Shown: positions 1-7,720 of the stretch, piece by piece
How the letters are laid out: each line of letters begins with the position of its first letter
How positions within the stretch are numbered: position 1 is the first letter of the stretch
Assembly (NCBI RefSeq): GCF_027460065.1
Contig: NZ_JAPYZZ010000004.1
Coordinates: forward strand, 81,812 to 145,811
Length of the DNA stretch: 64,000 bases
Direction: 5' to 3'
DNA from: Martinezella rhizogenes
GTDB taxonomy: Bacteria > Pseudomonadota > Alphaproteobacteria > Rhizobiales > Rhizobiaceae
Position numbers and translations under genes: made by a program
The notes under the pieces: model-generated
Told to the model about the DNA's origin: nothing
Seen by the model: only the letters and a program-made list of their open reading frames with translations
Database searches by the model: none

Positions 1-1055
1 GCCACCATGGCGGCAAAGGCTTCGATGCGCTGGCGCACCGAGACAGTTGGCTGGCGCGAGGTCTTGCCCGTCTGCACCACGGGCGGCGCGAAACGGGCGA
101 CATCGATCTGCTGGCCATCTGCGGTGAGCAGGAATTCGGGCTTGGCGCCGGTATCCAGCGTCGCTTCGCCAGTCACGACATAGGGATTTTCGTTGCCACC
201 GAGTTCCATGCGGTAGCTCGGAATACGCACGCTTTCATTGGTGAGTTCGAAACTGCCGCGCGTGCGCGGCGAGGAAAAGATGGACTGGCCAGCCTGCTGC
301 TTCTGCTTTTCGTCTTCGCGGAAGCTGAAGGAGAAGGAGCCGCTATAGGCGGGTTTTCCCGCCGTCGCCGCAATCGCGCCATCGAGATCGACTTCGACCG
401 GATGTTCGTCCGGCACGAGGCGGAGCCTCAGCCCCATACGGCCATTGGCGTAATCCGGCTCGCTGCTCGAAAGCGAGAAGGAGCCGGGATGCCCGTCGAC
501 GGCGGCGCGTCCTTCGGCTTTCCAGGGCCCGGCCAGCGAATTGGCGGACATGTCGGCATTGAGGCCGGTCACGACGCGGTTGCGGCCGGACTGCTCATCG
601 ATAAATTCGATCTGCCCGCCTTCGATCTGCACGCTTTCCAGAACCACGGTGCGGGCCGGAATTTCCGCCCGGCTGCCGCGCATCCAGTCCAGCGTTCCGT
701 CCTTCAAAAGCCGGATCTTCGCCTTGGGCTCCTCGATGCGCATGTCGAAGATGCGCGCCTCGCCGGAAAGGAAAGGCGCCAGCTCCGCATCCATGGAAAA
801 ACGCGCCACCTGAATGAGCGGTGATCCATCGGCATCGGTTCCGGCGCGCACGTCATGCAGCGTGACCGAGGGGAAAGGCAGCAGCCTAGCCTCGACGCGG
901 CCATGCACCACCACCTTCTTGCCGAGAATCCGGCTTGCCTGATCCTCAAAATCGCGGCGAAAATCCGTCCAGTCGACGAAATAGGGAATGAGCAGTGCCG
1001 AAAACAGCACCACGGCCAGCAGTCCGCCCAGAAAAACCAGAATACGCCCGAGCAC
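1..1055 (-). CDS. AsmA-family envelope protein (C-terminus beyond window)
   Basis: The open frame runs off the left edge, so only about 351 N-terminal codons are present. It starts with a GTG at 1055, preceded by an AAGGGAGA-type ribosome site about 10 nt upstream. The N-terminus is one membrane segment (LVFLGGLLAVVLFSALLIPY) followed by the DWTDFRRDFEDQASRILGKK pattern and a GRVEARLLPFPSVTL stretch, typical of rhizobial AsmA-like proteins. Members are anchored in the inner membrane with a long periplasmic beta-rich groove and are implicated in lipid transport or outer membrane maintenance. It is transcribed away from the flavoprotein gene behind it, with a gap of about 90 nt. The family assignment is good; the specific role is unknown. 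Confidence 0.8.
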   Translation of the reverse strand, partial: MLGRILVFLGGLLAVVLFSALLIPYFVDWTDFRRDFEDQASRILGKKVVVHGRVEARLLPFPSVTLHDVRAGTDADGSPLIQVARFSMDAELAPFLSGEARIFDMRIEEPKAKIRLLKDGTLDWMRGSRAEIPARTVVLESVQIEGGQIEFIDEQSGRNRVVTGLNADMSANSLAGPWKAEGRAAVDGHPGSFSLSSSEPDYANGRMGLRLRLVPDEHPVEVDLDGAIAATAGKPAYSGSFSFSFREDEKQKQQAGQSIFSSPRTRGSFELTNESVRIPSYRMELGGNENPYVVTGEATLDTGAKPEFLLTADGQQIDVARFAPPVVQTGKTSRQPTVSVRQRIEAFAAMV

Positions 1056-1146
1056 TGACCTGCATCTCCCTTCGCGAACGCTGCAAACCTATTCTTTTCT
1101 GCCTTAACGGCAAGCAGCCTTTTGTACCAATCAAATATGAGAACGA

Positions 1147-2559
1147 TCAGACAAGACGGAACAACTTGCCCGGATTGAAGATATTATCCGGATCGAGCGA
1201 CGTTTTGATGGCGCGCATGAGATCCAGTGCATTTCCGGCCTCTTCCGCGAGAAAACTCATCTTGCCCTGGCCGATGCCATGTTCGCCCGTGCAGGTGCCA
1301 TCCATGGCGAGGGCGCGGCGATTGAGACGGGCAACGAAGGCTTCAGTCTTTGCGACGCTCTCGGCATCCTTGCCATCAAACAGAATAAGCACATGGAAGT
1401 TCCCATCGCCGGCATGGCCGACGATCGGCGCCAGAAAGCCGTTCTCGGTAATATCCCGCTGCGTTTCCACCACACACTCCGCCAGTCTCGAAATCGGCAC
1501 GCAGACATCCGTGGAAAGCGCATCGAGATGGGGGGCGAGCGCCCGCGCTGCCCAATAGGCATCATGCCGCGCCTTCCAGAGCTTGTTGCGCTCGGCGGCA
1601 TCGCTCGTCCAGCGGAAATCGATGCTGCCGCATTCGGCCGCGATCTCGGCGAATTGCTGCGATTGCAGCGCCGCCGTCTCCTCGGTGCCGTGGAACTCCA
1701 CGAAGAGCGTCGGCTTCTCCGCGTAGTTCAGGCCGGAATAGGCATTGCAGGCGCGCACCTGCACCTCATCAAGCAATTCGATGCGGGCGACCGGAACGCC
1801 CATCTGGATCGTCATGATGACGGCATCGCAAGCCGCCTTGATACTATCGAAGGTGCAAACGCCTCCGGCGATCTTTTCCGGAATGCCCTGCAACCGCAGC
1901 GTCACCGAGGTGATGACACCGAGCGTGCCTTCGGCGCCCACAAAAAGCCGCGTCAGGTCGTAACCGGCGGACGACTTGCGGGCGCGGCGCGCAGTGCGGA
2001 TTTCCTCGCCATTGGCGACGACAGCGGTGACGGCCAGAACATTGTCCTTCATCGTGCCATAACGCACGGCATTGGTGCCCGAAGCGCGCGTCGAGGCCAT
2101 GCCGCCGATCGAGGCATTGGCGCCCGGGTCGATCGGGAAAAACAGGCCGGTATCGCGCAGATAGACATTCAGGTCCTCTCGGGTCACACCCGGCTCCACC
2201 GTCACGTCAAGATCTTCGGCATTCACCTCAATGATACGATTCATCCGGCTGAAATCGATGCAGATTCCACCGTCAGGCGCATTCACCTGCCCTTCAAGCG
2301 AAGAGCCCGTGCCGAAGGGAATGACCGGCACCTTGTATTGCGCGCAGGCCTTAACCACGGCCTTCACATCATCAGCGCTTTCGGCAAAAACGACGCTATC
2401 AGGCGCCTGAAGGGTCAGATAGGTGGTGGTGTGGCCGTGCTGCTCGCGAAACGCCTGGCCCGTCTGGACCTTCTCGCCCAGCTGCTGCTTCAGCACAGCA
2501 AGCACAGACGCGATGCCCTCTTCGTTCCGCTTACCCGCCACCACATCCTTCAGCGCCAT
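1147..2559 (-). CDS. FAD-linked D-2-hydroxyacid dehydrogenase (D-lactate/glycolate oxidase GlcD family)
   Basis: A 470-residue flavoprotein with an N-terminal FAD-binding type 4 (PCMH) fold, including PFGTGSSLEGQ, ASIGGMASTRASGTNAVRYG and GAEGTLGVITSVTLRL. The C-terminal FAD-oxidase domain ends with the GTCTGEHGIG motif and DPDNIFNPGKL. This pattern is shared by D-lactate dehydrogenase (cytochrome) and GlcD-type enzymes, which oxidise D-2-hydroxyacids to 2-oxoacids and pass electrons to the respiratory chain. The longest frame opens at 2580, but the ATG at 2559 has a GGTGGAGA ribosome site at good spacing, so that start is preferred. No glcE or glcF partner lies next to it, which favours a stand-alone D-lactate dehydrogenase over a glycolate oxidase subunit. 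Substrate is inferred only. Confidence 0.85.
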   Translation of the reverse strand: MALKDVVAGKRNEEGIASVLAVLKQQLGEKVQTGQAFREQHGHTTTYLTLQAPDSVVFAESADDVKAVVKACAQYKVPVIPFGTGSSLEGQVNAPDGGICIDFSRMNRIIEVNAEDLDVTVEPGVTREDLNVYLRDTGLFFPIDPGANASIGGMASTRASGTNAVRYGTMKDNVLAVTAVVANGEEIRTARRARKSSAGYDLTRLFVGAEGTLGVITSVTLRLQGIPEKIAGGVCTFDSIKAACDAVIMTIQMGVPVARIELLDEVQVRACNAYSGLNYAEKPTLFVEFHGTEETAALQSQQFAEIAAECGSIDFRWTSDAAERNKLWKARHDAYWAARALAPHLDALSTDVCVPISRLAECVVETQRDITENGFLAPIVGHAGDGNFHVLILFDGKDAESVAKTEAFVARLNRRALAMDGTCTGEHGIGQGKMSFLAEEAGNALDLMRAIKTSLDPDNIFNPGKLFRLV

Positions 2560-2688
2560 CGTCCATCTCCACCGCAACATCTGCCCGTAACGGATTCGAT
2601 CCGTTACGAAATTTCGTCAGGTGGTATGGGATAAGGTTAACGCTTTGTCCAGCATCGCGATTGCATCGGGTGCGGTTTGGCGCCAACC

Positions 2689-5600
2689 CTACTCCGCCGC
2701 GAGCAACGGCTTGTCTTCCTCCAGCGCCTTGCGGCGGGCAGCAAGTTCGAGTTCGCGGTGAAGACGGATTTCCTCATCCGCCTGCGGTTTGGCGAAGCGG
2801 GCAATCAGCAGATAAGACACCGGGGTGATATAAAGCGTCACCAGCGTCGCAAAACCGAGACCGCCGACGATGACCCAGCCGAGCGCGATGCGCGCTTCCG
2901 CACCCGCACCCTGCGCCAGAACCAGCGGCACGCCGCCGAGAATGGTGGCGATCATCGTCATCATGACAGGGCGCAGGCGGATGCTGGTGGCCTTTTCGAT
3001 CGCCTCGCGAACGGTCGCACCCTGGTCGCGCAGATGATTGGCGAACTCAACAATGAGAATGCCGTTTTTGGCCATAACGCCGACAAGCAGCACAAGCCCG
3101 ATCTGGCTATAGACATTGAGGCTGGAACCGGTGACGAGAAGCGCGATAACGGCGCAGGCGAGACCGAGCGGCACCGTCGTCATGATGATGACCGAACTCA
3201 GCACGCTTTCAAACTGCGCGGCGAGAACGAGGAAGATGATGGCGATGGCGAAACCGAAGGTCAGCAACATGCCGCTCGAATTTTCTTCCAGCGTCGCCGC
3301 TTCACCCAGCGGCAGCAGACGCGCACCTGATGGCATCACGGATTGCGCCAGTTCGTTCACCTTCTCCAGGGCCTGACCGAGCGACACACCGTCTTTCAGA
3401 TTGGCCGTGAAGCCGACGGAAGGAAGCTGCTGCTCGCGGTTCAACTGCGGCGCAACCGCATTTTCCTTGAGCGTGGCGATGACAGACATCGGCACGATCT
3501 TGCCGTCACCCGTTTTCAGGAAGACATTTTCAAGATCGGTCGGATCGTTGATCGGCCGGGTAGAAGACAGGAGCCTGACCGGGATCGCGTCGCCATCCAC
3601 GAAGACATCAACAATCGAGCGACCTTCCAGCAGCGATTGCATAGCACGCGAGAGGCCGGTGATATCGATACCGAGATCGGAGGCCCGCTCACGATCGATG
3701 GAGACGGAAAGCTGCGCCTGATTGGGCTCGTTGTCGAAACGCGGCGTATCGAACAGGCCGCTTTCCTCCATGGAAAGCAGCAACTTCTGCGTCGCCGTCG
3801 TCAGTGCCCCATAATTGCTGCCGACCATCGCCATCTGCAGGCCGTTGCCGGCACCACGAATGCGCAGGCTGTTCGGCTGCATGGCATTGCCGCGTAAAGC
3901 CGGAACCTTGTTGGCGGCGGAGGTCACGTCAGCCGCAATCTGGTTCTGCGTACGCTCACGATCGGCCCAGGGCGCCAGCGTCAGCACCATGAAACCGGTA
4001 TTGGAGGAACCGTTCATGCCGGTGATCGAATAGATATTGCGGATTTCGCCACTGTCGCGCAGCGGCTGCAGATTTTCCTCGATCCGTTGCAACTGGTCGC
4101 GCGTATATTCAAGGCTGACGCCCTGCGGCGCGGTGACCCGCATCATGACCGAGGCGCGGTCCTCGCGCGGCGTCAGCTCGTTCTGGATCATGCCGAAAGC
4201 GATCCACGACAGGCCGGAGAAGATCAGCGCCACGACGATGACGATCAGCGGATTGTTGAGGCAGGCGGCAAGCGTCGTCTTGTAAGTGGAGGCAAAGACA
4301 TTGCCGAACCAGGCGAGCGGCCCAGTCGGTTCCTTCAGCCCCTGTTTCAGCATGCGCGAGGCCAGCATCGGGCAAAGCGTCAGCGCCGTCACCGAGGACA
4401 GGCCGACGGCGAAGGCCAGCACGAAGCCAAATTCACGGAAGAGGCCGCCAAGCTGGCCCGGCAGGAATGACAACGGAATGAACACAGCGGCAAGCGTCGC
4501 CGTCGTGGCGATAACGGCGAAGAACACTTCCTGCGTGCCGAGAACGGCAGCGGCGCGCGGCCCCATGCCTTCCGCCCGGCGGCGCACGATATTCTCCAGC
4601 ACCACGATCGCATCGTCAACGACAAGACCCGTCGCCAGAACGATGGCGAGCAGTGTCAGGATATTGATGGAAAACCCGACCATATAGATGGCGACGATGG
4701 TGCCGATCAGCGCCACCGGCATGGTGATCGCTGGAATGAGGGTCGCCCGCCAGTCGCGGAAAAAGAGATAGAGCACGACGACCACGATGAGCGCGGAGAG
4801 CCCGAGCGCCAGTTCGACCTCGTGCAGCGCCCCTTCGATAAAGACGGCATCATCGCTGGTGACGACAATACGGGTGCCCTCAGGCAGATTGGCCTGCATG
4901 GCATCGACGGCAGCCTTCACGCCCGTTGAAATATTGAGCGTGTTGGACTGCGCCTGACGGATGACACCGAGACCGACACCCTGCACGCCATTGGAACGCA
5001 GCGAGGTGGATTCATCGTCAGCGCCGAGCATGACGGTCGCAACGTCTCGCAGGCGGATGTTGTTCTTGATGAGAAGGTTGGAGAAATCCTCCGGCTTCGT
5101 CAGGCTGGCCGTGGCGCGCACGACGATATCCTGCGTCGTGCTTTTCAGCGATCCCGCCGGCACGTCGAGTGCGGCGCTGGCAAGCGCATTGGAAACATCC
5201 GTCACGGTCAGACCGCGGCTGGCAAGAGCAGCCTGATTGAGATCGACGCGAAAGACCTTTTCCTGATCTCCGTAGAGCTCCACATCCGCCACACCATCGA
5301 CGGCGGCCAGGCGGTCGATGATCTCGTCATCCACCAGCTTGGTCAGGTCTTCCATACTGAGCGTGGAGGATGTGACGGCAAGGCGCATGATCGGCTGGCT
5401 GTCGGAATCCGCCTTGATGATCTGCGGTTCGTCGGCATCGTCGGGCAGCTGATTGGTGACGCGGCCGATGGCGTCGCGCACGTCATTGGCGGCAACCGGC
5501 AGATCGACATTGTCGCCGAATTCCAGTGTCACACGGCTTGTGCCGAACTGCGAATTGGAAGCGATGGATTTGATGCCGCTGACACGCGCCACGGCACCTT

Positions 5601-5835
5601 CGATGGTCTGCGTTACTTCCTGGTCAATCGTTTCCGGCGCCGCCCCCTCATAGGTGGTCCTGACGCTGATCGACGGGCGGTCGACATCTGGCAGTTCGCG
5701 CACTTCGACGCCAACCAGCGCCGCAAGGCCGGCAACGACCAGCAGCGTATTGAGAACCGCCGCCAGGATAGGCCTGCGCACGAAGAGCGCGGTAAAGGCG
5801 AGCTTGGAATCCTGACCGGAAGACGGTTGCGTCAT
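2689..5835 (-). CDS. RND-family efflux permease (AcrB/MexF type, HAE1)
   Basis: A full-length 1048-residue resistance-nodulation-division transporter. The first membrane helix (FVRRPILAAVLNTLLVVAG) is followed by a periplasmic porter domain. Helix 4 carries the proton-relay pair in LATGLVVDDAIVVLENIVRR, and the second half repeats the architecture. Such permeases form inner-membrane trimers that export drugs or other small molecules by proton antiport through an adaptor and an outer membrane channel. The start ATG overlaps the stop of the upstream adaptor gene by 4 bp, so the two are translationally coupled. No outer membrane factor gene and no TetR or LysR regulator lies next to the pair; the channel is presumably supplied from elsewhere. 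The substrate cannot be read from the sequence. Confidence 0.93.
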   Translation of the reverse strand: MTQPSSGQDSKLAFTALFVRRPILAAVLNTLLVVAGLAALVGVEVRELPDVDRPSISVRTTYEGAAPETIDQEVTQTIEGAVARVSGIKSIASNSQFGTSRVTLEFGDNVDLPVAANDVRDAIGRVTNQLPDDADEPQIIKADSDSQPIMRLAVTSSTLSMEDLTKLVDDEIIDRLAAVDGVADVELYGDQEKVFRVDLNQAALASRGLTVTDVSNALASAALDVPAGSLKSTTQDIVVRATASLTKPEDFSNLLIKNNIRLRDVATVMLGADDESTSLRSNGVQGVGLGVIRQAQSNTLNISTGVKAAVDAMQANLPEGTRIVVTSDDAVFIEGALHEVELALGLSALIVVVVLYLFFRDWRATLIPAITMPVALIGTIVAIYMVGFSINILTLLAIVLATGLVVDDAIVVLENIVRRRAEGMGPRAAAVLGTQEVFFAVIATTATLAAVFIPLSFLPGQLGGLFREFGFVLAFAVGLSSVTALTLCPMLASRMLKQGLKEPTGPLAWFGNVFASTYKTTLAACLNNPLIVIVVALIFSGLSWIAFGMIQNELTPREDRASVMMRVTAPQGVSLEYTRDQLQRIEENLQPLRDSGEIRNIYSITGMNGSSNTGFMVLTLAPWADRERTQNQIAADVTSAANKVPALRGNAMQPNSLRIRGAGNGLQMAMVGSNYGALTTATQKLLLSMEESGLFDTPRFDNEPNQAQLSVSIDRERASDLGIDITGLSRAMQSLLEGRSIVDVFVDGDAIPVRLLSSTRPINDPTDLENVFLKTGDGKIVPMSVIATLKENAVAPQLNREQQLPSVGFTANLKDGVSLGQALEKVNELAQSVMPSGARLLPLGEAATLEENSSGMLLTFGFAIAIIFLVLAAQFESVLSSVIIMTTVPLGLACAVIALLVTGSSLNVYSQIGLVLLVGVMAKNGILIVEFANHLRDQGATVREAIEKATSIRLRPVMMTMIATILGGVPLVLAQGAGAEARIALGWVIVGGLGFATLVTLYITPVSYLLIARFAKPQADEEIRLHRELELAARRKALEEDKPLLAAE

Positions 5836-6983
5836 CGGCTGGCGACCTCCTCCGGCTTCGATTGATTGCCGACACGAACAGCGCCGCCTTCTCTGACGCG
5901 CTGAAGCCCCTCGATCACCACAGGCTCACCCTCGGCCAGCTCGGCCTTCACGAGAACGGCATCCGGGTTGCGCTGCACGATCTGCACCCGCACCTTGTTC
6001 GATTTATTGTCGGTGACACGCCAGACATAGGAGCCTTCCGCATCCCATTGCACGGCGAGCGGATCGACAGAGGCATAGGTTTCGCCGGCAAAACGCATGG
6101 TGACGCCGAAGGACATGCCGGCCCTCAACTCGTCCTTCTCGTTGCCGAACTTCGCCCGGATGCGGATCGTCCGGCTGGCCTCGTCGACGCGGTTGTCGAC
6201 GGCCTCGATCTCGCCGGTGAATGTCTCGCCGGGGCGGGAAATGGATGTCGCTTCCACCGGCATGCCGACCTTGATCGCGGTTGCGAAACGCTCAGGCGCC
6301 CAGAAATTGACGAGAATTTCAGAACGATCGTCGATGCTGACGATGGTCGATTGCGTGGTGACGTTGTCGCCGACATTGGCGGCGACGATACCAGCCACAC
6401 CTTCGATGGGCGCGACTATATCGCGCCGCTTCAAATTCAGTTCTGCCGTGCTGAGCGCCAGCTTGGCGGCCTCTTCGGCAATCTGCGCATCCATCACGTC
6501 GAGGCGGGAGACGGATTTCAGGTTCTTATAGGACGTGGATTTTTCAATGGCGCTGCGCAGCGCGACTTGCGCCTTGTCGCGCTCGATCACCTGTTCTTCG
6601 TCATCGAGCCGGGCAAGTACCTGCCCCTTCACGACCCGCGCGCCAGCGGCCGTGCGGATTTCCGAAAGCGTACCGGAGGTCTGCGGCATGACCACGACCG
6701 ACTGGATCGCCTGACCGCTGCCGATGGCATTCAGCCGGTCGTTGACGATGCCTTTTTTCACCGGAGCCGTCACAACAAGGGTGGCATTGCCATTGCGGCG
6801 GTTGCCGCCGGCGTTCTGGCCCGTGGACGGACCGGCCGCCGCGACTTCGATCGCACCTGCCGGCACCTTGCCTATCCCGATGCTGGCAAGCACATTGCGG
6901 GCGTCAGGCGAATAAAAACCCCAGAGACAGAGCCCTGTCCCAACAACGGCCAGACTGACACCCACCTGTTTCCAGACCCGCAT
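5832..6983 (-). CDS. Periplasmic adaptor subunit of RND efflux pump (membrane fusion protein)
   Basis: A 383-residue adaptor with an N-terminal uncleaved-looking signal anchor (GVSLAVVGTGLCLWGFY). It then has split lipoyl/biotinyl halves (MPQTSGTLSEIRTAAGARV and RRDIVAPIEGVAGIVAANVG) around a short alpha-hairpin, followed by beta-barrel and membrane-proximal domains. It bridges the inner-membrane permease and the outer-membrane channel. It is the first gene of a two-gene operon with the permease (4-bp ATGA overlap). The ATG at 6983 has a CGGAGAA ribosome site. The 225-bp intergenic region upstream is shared with a divergent AhpD-like gene and contains a short inverted repeat, CTCGT-N5-ACGAG (7060-7074), that could be an operator, though this is speculative. 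Confidence 0.9.
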   Translation of the reverse strand: MRVWKQVGVSLAVVGTGLCLWGFYSPDARNVLASIGIGKVPAGAIEVAAAGPSTGQNAGGNRRNGNATLVVTAPVKKGIVNDRLNAIGSGQAIQSVVVMPQTSGTLSEIRTAAGARVVKGQVLARLDDEEQVIERDKAQVALRSAIEKSTSYKNLKSVSRLDVMDAQIAEEAAKLALSTAELNLKRRDIVAPIEGVAGIVAANVGDNVTTQSTIVSIDDRSEILVNFWAPERFATAIKVGMPVEATSISRPGETFTGEIEAVDNRVDEASRTIRIRAKFGNEKDELRAGMSFGVTMRFAGETYASVDPLAVQWDAEGSYVWRVTDNKSNKVRVQIVQRNPDAVLVKAELAEGEPVVIEGLQRVREGGAVRVGNQSKPEEVASR

Positions 6984-7208
6984 ATAGTTCTCCGGTTGAT
7001 CATCGCAGCATAAAGCAGCCCCTGAAGCTCAGACTTCGGGAGCATGCGCAGTATTCCCGCTCGTCTGAAACGAGGCAACGCACAATTCCGTTTCTTACGT
7101 AATTGTAATTTGTGATGGATTCTCGTCGAATGCACGAAGAAGACCATTTTTATCACAAATATTCCTCAAGGCGGTAATCTGCCGGCAGGAAACGAGCCGG
7201 AGGAAGCC

Positions 7209-7619
7209 ATGAGCACCGTCACAAAAATACAAAATCCCGAAGCCGATCCGCGCGTCAAAGCAGTGTTCGACGATATCCGCACCACCCGCAAATCGGATTT
7301 CATCAACAATATGTGGCTCTATCTCGCCTTCGACCCCGATCTCCTTGAAAAGACATGGGCCGAGGTCAAGGCGGTGATGGCGACACCTTCGGCGCTCGAT
7401 CCAATGGTGAAGGAGATGCTCTATATTGCGGTGTCCGTCACCAATGGCTGCTCCTATTGCGCCCATTCCCACACGGCGGCCGCAAAAGCCAAGGGTATGA
7501 CGAATGAGCAGCATGCCGATCTGATGCGGGTGATCGCGCTCGCCGCCAAGACGAACCAGCTTGCAGTGGCGCTGCAAGTGCCCGTTGATGCCGCTTTTGA
7601 CGCTGACAGGCAGGGATGA
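7209..7619 (+). CDS. Carboxymuconolactone decarboxylase/AhpD-like family protein
   Basis: A 136-residue all-alpha protein carrying the family hallmark NGCSYCAHSH, with the CxxC pair plus the downstream His seen in AhpD-like alkylhydroperoxidases. In AhpD the cysteines recharge peroxiredoxin AhpC, but many members of this family have no assigned substrate, so only a thiol-redox or hydroperoxide role can be suggested. The ATG at 7209 follows a strong CGGAGGAAG ribosome site. It diverges from the RND efflux operon and is followed about 100 nt later by uvrD on the same strand, with no obvious functional link to either. Confidence 0.82.
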   Translation: MSTVTKIQNPEADPRVKAVFDDIRTTRKSDFINNMWLYLAFDPDLLEKTWAEVKAVMATPSALDPMVKEMLYIAVSVTNGCSYCAHSHTAAAKAKGMTNEQHADLMRVIALAAKTNQLAVALQVPVDAAFDADRQG

Positions 7620-7720
7620 ATCGAGAAAATGCCTTGGAATAGGCGTTTTGAGAGATGATACCGGAATAAAAGCAGAACGCGGTTCTGGCCTTTATATCCC
7701 GAATCACTACATTGGGCCGC

